Origin: Elusimicrobiota bacterium
Lineage (GTDB): Bacteria > CG03 > SLGR01 > JAFGSA01
Assembly (NCBI GenBank): GCA_016934855.1
Contig: JAFGSA010000049.1
Coordinates: forward strand, 1-35,855
Length of the DNA: 35,855 nucleotides
Reading direction: 5' to 3'
Shown: positions 8,120 to 16,779 of the stretch, piece by piece
Numbering within the stretch: position 1 is the first letter of the stretch
Layout: each line of letters opens with the position of its first letter
Notes under the pieces: generated by a model
Seen by the model: the letters and a program-made list of their open reading frames with translations, nothing else
Told to the model about the DNA's origin: nothing
Database searches by the model: none
Translations under genes and position numbers: made by a program

Positions 8120-10222
8120 ATGAATAAGGAAAATAATGAAAAAGAAGTAAAAACAATAACGGATATCTACGGGGAAAACGTGTTCAGCCTCAAGACCATG
8201 CGCAATTTCCTTTCGGAGAACGCGTACAAGTCACTTAGGGATACCATCAAGAACGGCAAACCGCTGGACTCGAGCATCGCAGACGAAGTGGCGGATGCGA
8301 TGAAAACGTGGTCGGTATCGAAGGGCGCAACGCATTTCACGCACTGGTTCCAGCCCCTGACAGGCGCGACCGCCGAGAAACACGATTCTTTCATAGACCC
8401 TGACGGTGAGGGCGGGGTAATACTGAAATTCTCCGGCAAGGAACTGATACAGGGAGAGCCTGACGCATCCAGTTTTCCGTCGGGAGGCCTGAGGGCGACT
8501 TTCGAAGCCAGAGGGTACACGGCCTGGGACCCTACAAGCCCGGCATTCATAAAGAAAGGAGAGATGGGCTCGACGCTGTGCATACCTACCGCGTTCTATT
8601 CCTATAACGGAGAGTCGCTCGACAAGAAGACGCCGTTATTGAGATCGATAAATGCGCTCAACAGACAGGTATGCAGGCTGGCCGGGCTGTTCGGCATAGA
8701 CACGAAAGACAGGCGCGCTTACGCTACTCTCGGCGCGGAACAGGAATATTTCCTGATAGACAAATCCATGTACGACAACAGGCTGGACCTGATACAGACC
8801 GGCAGGACGCTGTTCGGCAGGATACCCGCAAAACATCAGCAGATGGAAGACCATTATTTCGGCTCCATAAAGACAAGAGTGATGACATTTATGGACGACC
8901 TGGACAGAGAGCTGTGGAAACTGGGTATACCATCCAAGACGCGGCATAACGAGGTATGCCCGGCGCAGTACGAAGTCGCCCCCGTCTTCGAAGAGCTCAA
9001 CCTCGCGGTTGACCATGATCTGCTCAAGATGGAAATACTTAAACAGGTGGCGGAAAGGCACGGCTTCGTATGCCTTCTTCACGAAAAACCCTATGCGGGA
9101 GTAAACGGCTCGGGAAAACATAACAACTGGGCGCTGGCAGGGCCGGACGGGAAGAACTGGCTGACTCCCGGAGATAACCCCCACGAAAACGCGAAATTCC
9201 TGACGATAATCGTGGCTCTCATGAAAGCGATAGACACTCACGCCGGGGTTCTCAGGGCCGCCGTTGCCACGGCGGGCAACGATCACAGGCTTGGGGCCAA
9301 CGAGGCGCCGCCTGCGATACTGTCCATATTCCTAGGCGAACAGCTTACCGATATCATCGAGCAGCTCGAGAAGGGTACGCCCAAGTCCTCGAAACAGGGA
9401 GGGACTCTCGAGGTCGGAGTGACTTCTCTGCCCCCGCTGGCCAGGGACGTAACCGACAGGAACAGGACATCGCCGTTCGCCTTCACGGGAAACAAGTTCG
9501 AGTTCAGGGCCGTGGGCTCTAACCAGAACTGCGCCGGCGCGAATATAATACTCAACACCATAGTGGCGGATTCGCTGGACGGCATATGCACGGAACTCGA
9601 GAAAGCAGTGGAGTCAGGCAGGGATTTCAACGAGTCCCTGCAGGTGATACTGCAGTCCCTGGTTAAAAAGCATAAGAGGATACTGTTCAACGGCGATAAC
9701 TATACTGAGGAGTGGCACAAAGAAGCCGAAAAGAGGGGTCTTCCCAATCTGAAAACGACCCCGGTCGCACTTAAGGAGATAACTAAGGACAATATAATCG
9801 GCATGTTCGAGAAGCATAAGGTGCTGTCGAAGAGCGAACTCCATTCCAGATACGAGATATACAAGGAACAGTACGAACGCACCATAACGATAGAAGCCGG
9901 CGTTGCGCTTGATATGGCCAGAACGCTGATAGTCCCTGTAGCGCTGGATTACCAGAGGGAGCTGGCGGATACGCTCAGAGGAATAAAGGAAATCAAGTGC
10001 GCGTCAGGCAATACCGAAGAGCTCCTGAAGGGCATCTGTGCCCTGACGGAGAAGACACTTGAGAAGTCGAAAACCCTAGAGAAGGCGATTGCGGGAAACT
10101 CTATATCCGACATGATATCGGTTATGAGCGAACTCAGGGAAGCTGTTGACGCTCTTGAAGCGCTTATACCGGCCCAGATATGGCCTCTGCCGTCATACAC
10201 GGAGATGATGTTCATGATGTAA
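8120..10222 (+). CDS. glnN: Glutamine synthetase type III
   Basis: A 700-residue glutamine synthetase of the large type III class (GSIII), which joins ammonia to glutamate with ATP. Class marks are the length (types I and II are much shorter), the segment TFEARGYTAWDP at 127-138, GAEQEYF at 205-211 with metal-binding E207 and E209, and the NRTSPFAFTGNKFEFRAVGS segment that supplies substrate and metal ligands. The start has a strong AGGAGG site 8 bases upstream. It lies directly after PII and ends at a strong terminator. GSIII lacks the adenylylation control of type I, so control here may be through transcription or PII, which is inference. Confidence 0.96.
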   Translation: MNKENNEKEVKTITDIYGENVFSLKTMRNFLSENAYKSLRDTIKNGKPLDSSIADEVADAMKTWSVSKGATHFTHWFQPLTGATAEKHDSFIDPDGEGGVILKFSGKELIQGEPDASSFPSGGLRATFEARGYTAWDPTSPAFIKKGEMGSTLCIPTAFYSYNGESLDKKTPLLRSINALNRQVCRLAGLFGIDTKDRRAYATLGAEQEYFLIDKSMYDNRLDLIQTGRTLFGRIPAKHQQMEDHYFGSIKTRVMTFMDDLDRELWKLGIPSKTRHNEVCPAQYEVAPVFEELNLAVDHDLLKMEILKQVAERHGFVCLLHEKPYAGVNGSGKHNNWALAGPDGKNWLTPGDNPHENAKFLTIIVALMKAIDTHAGVLRAAVATAGNDHRLGANEAPPAILSIFLGEQLTDIIEQLEKGTPKSSKQGGTLEVGVTSLPPLARDVTDRNRTSPFAFTGNKFEFRAVGSNQNCAGANIILNTIVADSLDGICTELEKAVESGRDFNESLQVILQSLVKKHKRILFNGDNYTEEWHKEAEKRGLPNLKTTPVALKEITKDNIIGMFEKHKVLSKSELHSRYEIYKEQYERTITIEAGVALDMARTLIVPVALDYQRELADTLRGIKEIKCASGNTEELLKGICALTEKTLEKSKTLEKAIAGNSISDMISVMSELREAVDALEALIPAQIWPLPSYTEMMFMM

Positions 10223-10241
10223 GATCCGCTGTGTTAACTAC

Positions 10242-10285
10242 GGGGCCTGCCGTTATGGGAAGCATTACGGCAGGCCCCTTTTTTT
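10242..10285 (+). terminator. Strong intrinsic terminator after glnN
   Basis: A perfect 12-bp stem (10242-10253 with 10267-10278, ggggcctgccgt and its complement), a 13-base loop and seven T. It ends the nitrogen block cleanly. Confidence 0.93.
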
Positions 10286-10286
10286 A

Positions 10287-10315
10287 TTGACAACCCGCCG
10301 TTAAATTGATATTAG
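10287..10315 (+). promoter_or_regulatory. Sigma-70-type promoter for the sucC run
   Basis: TTGACA at 10287-10292 and TATTAG at 10310-10315 with a 17-base spacer, immediately after the glnN terminator and about 30 bases before sucC. The -35 box is perfect and the -10 box is fair (4 of 6). Confidence 0.55.
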
Positions 10316-10343
10316 TTATAAATACGTCTTTAGAAGGCAAGGC

Positions 10344-11471
10344 ATGAAACTGTACGAATACGAAGCTAAAAGAATATTCAAAGATAACGGCATACCCGTA
10401 CTCGAAAGCGAATTAGTGTCTTCCCCGGAAGAAGGTCTTGATTTTTTCAGGAAAAACGGGCCTATTGTATTGAAGTCACAGGTGCTTTCCGGGGGCAGGG
10501 GCAAGGCAGGCGGAATAAAATTCGCGGAAACTGAAGAAGAGTACAGGGAAAAGACCGCCGGCCTGCTGAAACTCAGCATAAAAGGCATACCCGTAAAAAA
10601 GATACTGCTCGAGAGGAAGCTTGATATCAGGAATGAACTGTACCTCGGATACGCCATTTTGCGTTCGAAGGCCAGGATACTCCTCATGTTCTCTGCCGAA
10701 GGCGGCGTTGATATCGAAGAACTTTCAAGGAACAGGCCTGAATCCGTGATAAAGAGAGAAATAGACATAAACAGGGGAATCACTCCTGGAGAGATATCAT
10801 CTCTCCTGAAGCAAGCCGGTCTTGAAAAGGACATCATAAATGCAGTTGCCGGTACCGCGCATAAACTGTACGGTATATTCACCGACTACGAGTGCGAGGT
10901 CGCAGAGATAAACCCCCTCGTAGTAACCGGTTCCGGCGAAATCCTCGCTGCCGATGCCAGGATCGCAATATACGACGAAGCGGTTCACAAGCACCCCGGA
11001 TACATAAAAGAGGAAGATACATACACGGAACTCGAGAAACAGGCCAGGAGGATCAACCTGGGATACGTTGAGATGGACGGCAATATAGGGGTAATAGGCA
11101 ACGGCGCCGGGCTGAACATGGCGACTCTGGACATCATCACTCACTTCGGCGGAAAACCGGCAAATTTTCTGGAAGTCTCGGGCAGAACTTACGGCAAGGC
11201 AAAAGAAGCCATACAGATAGTGCTTTCGAACCCTAATGTCAAAGTCATCTTCGGTAACTTTTTCGGATGCATATCAAGATGCGACGTCATAGCCCAGGGC
11301 CTGGCGAAAGCATATGCGGAAGGCATCATCAGGGTACCCATCGTCATATCCATGAGGGGTACCGGAGCGGAAGAAGGGATAAAGACGCTAAGGGCTGCGG
11401 GCATGAACGAGATATACGAAGACGATATAGAAGCAGGGGAAAAGGCCGTATCATTGTTAAAAGAGGTTTAA
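10344..11471 (+). CDS. sucC: Succinyl-CoA synthetase-like acyl-CoA ligase, beta subunit
   Basis: A 375-residue ATP-grasp subunit paired with the alpha subunit downstream. The N-terminal domain has the nucleotide motif [12 protein letters not shown] and the metal-binding EINPLV motif. The C-terminal ligase domain is recognisable ([11 protein letters not shown], then PANFLEV). The substrate-side loops differ from E. coli SucC: DVGGGAT is replaced by [18 protein letters not shown] by [10 protein letters not shown], and LEGNN by MRGTG. The fold and the reaction type (acid plus CoA plus NTP) are firm, but the substrate may not be succinate. It leads a tightly packed run of nine genes. Confidence 0.82.
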   Translation: MKLYEYEAKRIFKDNGIPVLESELVSSPEEGLDFFRKNGPIVLKSQVLSGGRGKAGGIKFAETEEEYREKTAGLLKLSIKGIPVKKILLERKLDIRNELYLGYAILRSKARILLMFSAEGGVDIEELSRNRPESVIKREIDINRGITPGEISSLLKQAGLEKDIINAVAGTAHKLYGIFTDYECEVAEINPLVVTGSGEILAADARIAIYDEAVHKHPGYIKEEDTYTELEKQARRINLGYVEMDGNIGVIGNGAGLNMATLDIITHFGGKPANFLEVSGRTYGKAKEAIQIVLSNPNVKVIFGNFFGCISRCDVIAQGLAKAYAEGIIRVPIVISMRGTGAEEGIKTLRAAGMNEIYEDDIEAGEKAVSLLKEV

Positions 11472-11472
11472 A

Positions 11473-12345
11473 TTGTCCGTACTGATAAACAAAGATTCCA
11501 GAGTGCTTGTGTCCGGGATGACCGGGAAGGAAGGGACGTACCATTCGCAGAAGATGATTGATCTGGGGACGAAAGTCGTTTGCGGTGTGACTCCGGGCAA
11601 AGGGGGTATTAAGCACCTGGGTGTCCCCGTTTATGACAGTGTGCAGGATGCCCTGGCCGAGCACGAGGTGGACGCCTGCGGCATATTCGTGCCGTCCAGG
11701 TTCGCCATGAACGCGGCTAGCGAGGCTATTGAAGCCGGGATAGAGTTCGTAGTAGTCATTACAGAAGGCATCTGCCCGCACGAGACGCTCAGGTTCATTT
11801 CGAGAGCCCGGGATAAGGAGTGCATCGTGCTCGGGCCCAACACGCCGGGCCTCCTGACACCCCGGGAGAGCATAATAGGGGTCCTGGCAACGGATTTCGT
11901 AAAAAAGGGAAATATCGGCGTCATCTCCAGGAGCGGCACATTGACCGTTGAGATATGCTACTATCTGCTTAAAGAGGGATTCGGCCAGAGCACTATTGTG
12001 GGATTGGGCGGAGATGCCGTCGTAGGCAGCACGTTCAAGGATGTATACATGAAATTTCTCGACGATGAAGAGACCGAAGGCATAGTAATAGTGGGAGAGA
12101 TCGGCGGCACCATGGAAGAAGAACTGGCCGCCTATATAAAAAGTTCGGGGAGATCCAAGCCGACCGTGGCTTTCATAGCGGGAAGGAACGCTCCCGAAGG
12201 GAAAAGGCTGGGCCATGCCGGCGCTATTATAGAAGGAGGGATGGGGTCTGCGGAATCAAAGATAAAGTCCCTTGAGGATGCGGGCGTACTCATAGCGGAT
12301 GTCCCGTGGGAGACAGGAATACTGATGAAAGAGGTGTCAGGATGA
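11473..12345 (+). CDS. sucD: Succinyl-CoA synthetase-like acyl-CoA ligase, alpha subunit
   Basis: A 290-residue CoA-binding subunit that carries the phosphohistidine. Seen are the CoA-binding Rossmann region [18 protein letters not shown] at 40-45, GPNTPG at 121-126 (GPNCPG in E. coli), SRSGTLT, and the active-site H248 in RLGHAGAI. Translation appears to start at TTG 11473, 1 base after the sucC stop, using AAGAGG at 11461-11466; no better start exists in frame before the conserved sequence. It overlaps the next gene by 4 bases (ATGA). As with the beta subunit, the exact acid substrate is uncertain. Confidence 0.85.
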   Translation: MSVLINKDSRVLVSGMTGKEGTYHSQKMIDLGTKVVCGVTPGKGGIKHLGVPVYDSVQDALAEHEVDACGIFVPSRFAMNAASEAIEAGIEFVVVITEGICPHETLRFISRARDKECIVLGPNTPGLLTPRESIIGVLATDFVKKGNIGVISRSGTLTVEICYYLLKEGFGQSTIVGLGGDAVVGSTFKDVYMKFLDDEETEGIVIVGEIGGTMEEELAAYIKSSGRSKPTVAFIAGRNAPEGKRLGHAGAIIEGGMGSAESKIKSLEDAGVLIADVPWETGILMKEVSG

Positions 12346-13169
12346 AAGAGATAACCGTCTGCGGCGTCCAGATGGAGAGCCGAGCCTGTGATATAGGTTA
12401 TAACATACAAAGGGGAGCAGAATGGATCGAGAAGTGCAGGGACATGTATAAACCTCACCTGGTAGTCTTCCCCGAGACTGTAACGACAGGGTTCAATACA
12501 GGATTAAAACCTAAAGAACTATATGAACTTATTGATGATATACCCGGCAAAACAACAGATAAGATACAGGAATCTGCCAGGAAGAACAGGATACACGTAG
12601 TATGGACCACCTACGAGAGAGCGGAAGCAGGCAGGGTATATAATTCCTCCGTGCTTATAGGCAGTGACGGCCGTATAGTGGGCATATACAGGAAGATACA
12701 CCCGTTTCCTGCGGAAGAGGAATGGACTATGCCCGGCGACAGTGTAGAAGTATATGATACTGAAATAGGCAAGATAGGGATGATGATATGTTTCGACGGC
12801 GATTTCGCTGAACTGGCAAGGATAATGGGGATAAAGGGTGCGGATGTTATAACAAGGCCCTCGGCCTTCCTCAGGTCATTCGATACATGGAAACTCACTA
12901 ACACTGCAAGGGCCTACGACAGCAGGGCATACATAATAGCCACCAACCAGGTGGGAAAAGACGCGGGAGACGGCTACTATTACGGGCACAGCATGATAGT
13001 GGATCCCCTGGGCAGGAGGATAGCCCAGGCTCTATGCAGGGAAGAGATAGTCTATGCCGTCCTGGAAAAAGAACCCCTGAAATACGCCAGCTACGGCAGC
13101 AACATACTCATGCCGGCGGACAATATCAAATCAAGAAGGCCTTCTGCGTATAAGGACATACTGAATTAG
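12342..13169 (+). CDS. Nitrilase-family carbon-nitrogen hydrolase
   Basis: A 275-residue amidohydrolase of the nitrilase superfamily. The Glu-Lys-Cys triad is E45 (FPET), K118 (YRKIHPF) and C150 (MICFDGDF). It hydrolyses or condenses a carbon-nitrogen bond in a small amide, but the substrate cannot be read from the sequence. The chosen ATG at 12342 overlaps the sucD stop (ATGA), and an upstream in-frame ATG at 12306 would lie inside sucD. Relatives include omega-amidase, beta-ureidopropionase, N-carbamoylputrescine amidase and pantetheinase. With panD and a DUF89 phosphatase close by, a beta-alanine or pantetheine-related substrate is a reasonable guess. Confidence 0.88.
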   Translation: MKEITVCGVQMESRACDIGYNIQRGAEWIEKCRDMYKPHLVVFPETVTTGFNTGLKPKELYELIDDIPGKTTDKIQESARKNRIHVVWTTYERAEAGRVYNSSVLIGSDGRIVGIYRKIHPFPAEEEWTMPGDSVEVYDTEIGKIGMMICFDGDFAELARIMGIKGADVITRPSAFLRSFDTWKLTNTARAYDSRAYIIATNQVGKDAGDGYYYGHSMIVDPLGRRIAQALCREEIVYAVLEKEPLKYASYGSNILMPADNIKSRRPSAYKDILN

Positions 13170-13201
13170 CGTAAAATGCCCTGTTTTAACGGTGAACTGG
13201 C

Positions 13202-14071
13202 ATGAGGACTTATCTCGAATGTTATCCCTGTTTCATGAAACAGGCTATCAAGTGTACGGAGTTCCTGTCAGCAGAGCCGGTAAAACGGAAGGAAATACTG
13301 GACGCAACAATGGATATACTTATATCCCTCGGGTACGACAACACTCCGCCCGGCATAGCCCGCGCTGTATATAGAAAAATAAACAGTATCACGGGCATAG
13401 GCGATCCTTTCAGAGAAACAAGGAAGCATGACAACCGCCAGATGCTGGAAGTCTACTCGGATATAAAACATGAAATAAGGAACTCGGAAGATGCGCTCTA
13501 TAAGGCATGTAAGCTGGCCGCGGGGGGTAATATGATAGACAGCGGGGCCGGGACGAGGAAAGAAGACCATACTCATGAAGATATCCGCAGCATACTGGAA
13601 ACGGTTCCCGCGATCGATGATTTCAATGAACTCGAGAACGACCTTGAAAAGACCCGGAGGCTGCTCTACCTGGGGGATAATTCCGGCGAGATAGTGATGG
13701 ACCGGCTTTTCATAGAGACAATAAAGGACAGGTATCCCGGTATAGAAGTATATTTTGCGGTAAGGGGAGGCCCCGTGATAAACGATGTTCTTCGCGAAGA
13801 TGCGGTCGATGTCGGGCTGGACAGGATCGCGACGATTATATCCAACGGCGATACCGCGCCAGGAACGGACCTGAAATATTGTTCGGATGAATTCAGAGAG
13901 CTGTTCGGCAGTGCTGATACCGTGATATCGAAGGGGCAGGGCAACTACGAAACTCTCAATGATGTTAAGAGGAAGAACCTCTATTTCCTTTTCATGATCA
14001 AATGTCCCGTCGTGGCGGGGCATACGGGCACGGATGTGGGGAAAATGTTGATAAGCAAAAGCAAAATATAG
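13202..14071 (+). CDS. DUF89/ARMT1-like metal-dependent phosphatase
   Basis: A 289-residue protein of the DUF89 family, known as metal-dependent damage-control phosphatases for sugar phosphates and related metabolites. Family marks: the N-terminal C7xxC10 (ECYPC), GGNMIDSG near 108-115, the metal-site motif YLGDNSGEIVMDRLF around D159-N160, NGD at 216-218, and SKGQGNYE at 243-250. The N-terminal CxxC type resembles the subfamily seen in archaea and many bacteria. The ribosome site is weak. Its natural substrate here is unknown; phosphopantetheine-type substrates are known for another DUF89 subfamily. Confidence 0.85.
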   Translation: MRTYLECYPCFMKQAIKCTEFLSAEPVKRKEILDATMDILISLGYDNTPPGIARAVYRKINSITGIGDPFRETRKHDNRQMLEVYSDIKHEIRNSEDALYKACKLAAGGNMIDSGAGTRKEDHTHEDIRSILETVPAIDDFNELENDLEKTRRLLYLGDNSGEIVMDRLFIETIKDRYPGIEVYFAVRGGPVINDVLREDAVDVGLDRIATIISNGDTAPGTDLKYCSDEFRELFGSADTVISKGQGNYETLNDVKRKNLYFLFMIKCPVVAGHTGTDVGKMLISKSKI

Positions 14072-14100
14072 TATATTCTAACCTAAGCGGGTATAACAGC

Positions 14101-14481
14101 ATGAGATTCTACTTAAGAAGCAAGATACACAGCGCCACAGTGACCGAAGCCAGAACGGACTATATCGGGAGCGTCACCATAGACGAGGACCTGATAGACA
14201 GGACCGGGCTGGAGGAGGGAGAGAAGGTGTCGGTATGGGATATCGACAACGGTGAAAGGCTGGAGACATACGTGATAAAAGGCCGGCGGTCATCCGGGGT
14301 CATCTGCATGAACGGCGCGGCAGCGCTCAAGATTAAAAAGGGGCACAGGGTCATAATCGCGGGTTTCGAGCTCTCCGAGAAAAAGCCGGTCACGAAAGCC
14401 GTGCTGGTAGACAAGAATAACAGGTTCGTGAAATACTTAACAGAAGAGGAGATGGAAAATGAAAGTAAAAGTAGACAGTGA
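14101..14481 (+). CDS. panD: Aspartate 1-decarboxylase proenzyme
   Basis: A 126-residue pyruvoyl-dependent decarboxylase that turns L-aspartate into beta-alanine for pantothenate and CoA. Family sequence is clear: SKIHSATVTEA, then YIGSVTID, where the chain cleaves itself between G23 and S24 to form the pyruvoyl group, then NGERLETYVIKG and SSGVICMNGAAAL. An in-frame ATG at 14002 lies inside the preceding gene; the start at 14101 gives the normal family length. It overlaps the ferredoxin gene by 23 bases. No panB, panC or panE is in the window. Confidence 0.95.
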   Translation: MRFYLRSKIHSATVTEARTDYIGSVTIDEDLIDRTGLEEGEKVSVWDIDNGERLETYVIKGRRSSGVICMNGAAALKIKKGHRVIIAGFELSEKKPVTKAVLVDKNNRFVKYLTEEEMENESKSRQ

Positions 14482-14647
14482 TGCATGCATAGGATGCAGC
14501 CTTTGCGTCAACCTGGCTGACGAAGTATTCGAGATGTCCGGGGATGTCGCTAAAGTAAAGACAGAAACGGTTCCCGCGGGTATGGAAGATGCGGTGCGCG
14601 AAGCCGCCGAGAGCTGCGCTGTAGACGCAATAACAGTAGAAGACTGA
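14459..14647 (+). CDS. Single 4Fe-4S ferredoxin
   Basis: A 62-residue small acidic ferredoxin of the Thermotoga type, carrying electrons at low potential. It has one cluster site: CIGCSLC near the start and a last cysteine in ESCAVDA. The usual Pro after the last cysteine is Ala. The gene starts inside panD, with GGAGATGG upstream of its ATG. No partner oxidoreductase is adjacent, so its redox partner is unknown. Confidence 0.9.
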   Translation: MKVKVDSDACIGCSLCVNLADEVFEMSGDVAKVKTETVPAGMEDAVREAAESCAVDAITVED

Positions 14648-14711
14648 TTACTGCCGCAGGAATGCAAGTTCAGGCGCCAGCCTGAAAAACCCGAAACCGT
14701 CCGGTTTATTT

Positions 14712-15257
14712 ATGAATAGAGAAGAAGCGCTTTCCCTGGTAAATAGCAGCACTTCGAACAGGAACCTCGTAAAGCATATGTACGCTGCCGAAGCCTGCAT
14801 GAGGCGGCTCGCAGAACATTTCGGCGAGGACCCCCAGGACTGGTCCATTGCGGGCCTCGTGCATGATATAGACTACGACTCGACCAAAGACGATTTCTCG
14901 AAACACGGTCTCGAATCCGCCAGGATACTGGCAGACAGAGGTCTTTGCATGGACGTAATAGACGCCGTAAAGGCACATGCTTCAAAGAAGATCATAGAGA
15001 AAAGAATTGAGCAGGCCCTCTACGCGGTCGACCCCATGACAGGACTTATAGTAGCCTCAGCACTGATGCACCCGGATAAGAAGATAAAGAGCCTGGATGC
15101 ACAGTTCGTTCTCAACAGGTTCAGGGAAAAAAGATTTGCCGCCGGCGCCAACAGGCAGCAGATAATGACCTGCGAGAGGATGGGCCTGTCTCTTGAGGAC
15201 TTCACAGGAATATGCCTTGAAGCCATGAAGTCTATAGACTCGGACCTGGGGCTTTAA
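14712..15257 (+). CDS. HD-domain phosphohydrolase
   Basis: A 181-residue protein with an HD fold: H22 near the start, H51-D52 in GLVHDIDYD, then a histidine-bearing helix (KAHA, H89) and D107. This is the metal-binding pattern of HD phosphohydrolases of the HDIG group. The substrate is unknown. The stop overlaps the next start by one base (TAATG), so it is probably translated with the HAD gene. Small proteins of this type often sit beside tRNA or nucleotide genes, but nothing here fixes the role. Confidence 0.82.
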   Translation: MNREEALSLVNSSTSNRNLVKHMYAAEACMRRLAEHFGEDPQDWSIAGLVHDIDYDSTKDDFSKHGLESARILADRGLCMDVIDAVKAHASKKIIEKRIEQALYAVDPMTGLIVASALMHPDKKIKSLDAQFVLNRFREKRFAAGANRQQIMTCERMGLSLEDFTGICLEAMKSIDSDLGL

Positions 15258-15865
15258 TGAACAGTGAGCTGATACTTTTTGATTTCGGCGGCGTGCTGGC
15301 TCCGGAAGGGTTTCAACTGGGCATCCTTATACTTTCCCGCATGTTCTCAAAGACGTACAAAGAGATGTATGAGATAGTCGGATACGAAGCCGGACTGAGA
15401 AGCGGTTACACTGCGGGAAAAACCGGCGAGAGCGTATTCTGGAAGACCCTTTCTGAAAATCTGGGCATCAAGGACGACCTGGCGTCCTTAAGGTATGTTT
15501 TCCTGGATAATTTCCAGCCGAGAAAAGATATGCTGGAGCTGGTAAGCGAGTTGAAAGACACGTACCGCCTCGGCATATTTTCGGACCAGACGAACTGGAT
15601 ATACGAACTGGATGAAAAGTATGATTTCTTCAGGTATTTCGACTGCCGTTTCATATCGTATGACCTGGGATTTACCAAGCATGACAGCGAATTCTACCGC
15701 ATACCTTCGGAAAAAACAGGTATTGACCCTGCATCCATACTGGTAGTGGATGATAAGCCGCGTGTAGTAGATAACTGTATCAAAGCCGGTATGCTCGGGT
15801 ATCTTTTTACGTCCGTGTCCGCCTGCAGGGAATACCTGGCGGGAATGAAAACCGCAATAACATGA
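15257..15865 (+). CDS. HAD-superfamily hydrolase
   Basis: A 202-residue haloacid dehalogenase-type hydrolase, probably a phosphatase. Motif I is FDFGGVL with nucleophile D9, motif II FSDQT, motif III the lysine in GFTKHDS, and motif IV VVDDKPRVVDN. The helical cap lies between motifs I and II (about residues 15-90). It resembles the YihX-like sugar-phosphate phosphatase group, but the substrate is not known. It overlaps the response regulator start by 4 bases (ATGA). Confidence 0.87.
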   Translation: MNSELILFDFGGVLAPEGFQLGILILSRMFSKTYKEMYEIVGYEAGLRSGYTAGKTGESVFWKTLSENLGIKDDLASLRYVFLDNFQPRKDMLELVSELKDTYRLGIFSDQTNWIYELDEKYDFFRYFDCRFISYDLGFTKHDSEFYRIPSEKTGIDPASILVVDDKPRVVDNCIKAGMLGYLFTSVSACREYLAGMKTAIT

Positions 15866-16551
15866 ATAAAAAACCCGTTATAATGGCAGTGGATGACGAT
15901 CCGGGCATGCTCGAGCTCATAAGCGGCGTGATCTCTTCAAATATGGACTCGGATATAATAAAGGCGGGTAACGGCGAACAGGCTCTGCATATGCTGAAGG
16001 AGACGGTGCCTGACCTGCTGATACTGGACTGGAACATGCCTAAGATCGACGGCTGGGAAGTGTGCAGGAAAGTACGGCGCGAAGAAAAGACCAGAAACGT
16101 GCCCGTGATAATGCTCACCGCCAGGAGCGCAAAGGAAGACGAGATAATAGGGCTTGAAGTAGGCGCTGACGATTATATAACGAAACCTTTCAATCCGGAT
16201 ATACTGGTGGCCAGGATAAAGGCCCTGTTAAGGCGCTTCAGCGACGAGAGCCAGAGGGAACTGCAGGCCGGGGACATATACATGAACCTGGATAAGCATA
16301 TAGTGAAAGTGAAAGGCGATATAGTCGAACTCTGGCCTAAAGAATTCGATCTCCTGCATTTCTTCATGAAGAAGAAGGATAACGCTGTTACGAGGGATTC
16401 GCTTCTGGAAAACGTATGGGGCTACGAGTATTTCGGCACGACCCGGACCGTAGATGTTACGGTAAAAAGACTCCGCCAGAAACTGGGGGATGAGGCCCGC
16501 CTCATCAGGACCGTAAAGGGAATAGGCTATAAATTCACCGAGGAAGACTGA
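15862..16551 (+). CDS. OmpR/PhoB-family response regulator
   Basis: A 229-residue two-component response regulator. The receiver domain (1-120) has the acidic pocket D11-D12, the phosphorylated D56 in LILDWNMP, T86 and K108. The C-terminal winged helix (about 130-228) ends in TRTVDVTVKRLRQKLG and VKGIGYKF, the DNA-recognition region. No histidine kinase gene is in the window. It closes the run that starts with sucC and lies just upstream of an 11-bp-periodic repeat array typical of sites for this family, so it may control the surface cassette that follows. A true PhoB is possible but not shown. Confidence 0.92.
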   Translation: MNKKPVIMAVDDDPGMLELISGVISSNMDSDIIKAGNGEQALHMLKETVPDLLILDWNMPKIDGWEVCRKVRREEKTRNVPVIMLTARSAKEDEIIGLEVGADDYITKPFNPDILVARIKALLRRFSDESQRELQAGDIYMNLDKHIVKVKGDIVELWPKEFDLLHFFMKKKDNAVTRDSLLENVWGYEYFGTTRTVDVTVKRLRQKLGDEARLIRTVKGIGYKFTEED

Positions 16552-16589
16552 ACGTGCCGATATGACATCCTTTCCGCGTTACTCCACCG

Positions 16590-16617
16590 TAACATACAGA
16601 TAACATCTCCGTAATAT
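16590..16617 (+). promoter_or_regulatory. Three 11-bp-spaced TAAYAT repeats, candidate OmpR/PhoB-type operator
   Basis: TAACAT at 16590-16595, TAACAT at 16601-16606 and TAATAT at 16612-16617 are exactly 11 bases apart. OmpR/PhoB-family regulators bind such direct repeats one helical turn apart. The array ends 8 bases before a TATAAT box, where an activator would replace a weak -35 box. The gene just upstream encodes a regulator of this family. Confidence 0.6.
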
Positions 16618-16625
16618 TAATAAAG

Positions 16626-16631
16626 TATAAT
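16626..16631 (+). promoter_or_regulatory. -10 box of the LamG cassette promoter
   Basis: A perfect TATAAT lies about 20 bases before the riboswitch aptamer. No good -35 box is found 16-18 bases upstream; the 11-bp repeats occupy that position. This fits an activator-dependent promoter. Confidence 0.6.
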
Positions 16632-16650
16632 TAAGTTGGAAGTTGATAAT

Positions 16651-16755
16651 CTTCCGATAAAGGCAAACCCGTCGAAAGGCGGGGACGCAAAGCCACGGGG
16701 CTAAACCCGAGAACGGCAGAAGTTCTTGGGCATGTTGGCCGGGTTGCCGAAGGAA
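16651..16755 (+). promoter_or_regulatory. Cyclic-di-GMP-I (GEMM-I) riboswitch aptamer, copy 1
   Basis: The RNA matches the GEMM-I aptamer in order: ggcaaac, gaaa tetraloop hairpin, ggggacgcaaagcc, ctaaaccc, a variable hairpin, and gccgggttgccgaag. By alignment with the Vibrio cholerae Vc2 aptamer, the ligand-contacting G20 is G16663 and C92 is C16747. The G at position 20 predicts c-di-GMP rather than the c-AMP-GMP preferred by A20 variants. The first 59 bases are identical to copy 2 at 22354. Confidence 0.95.
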
Positions 16756-16779
16756 CGTTCGACAGCCCGCCACGCTAGC

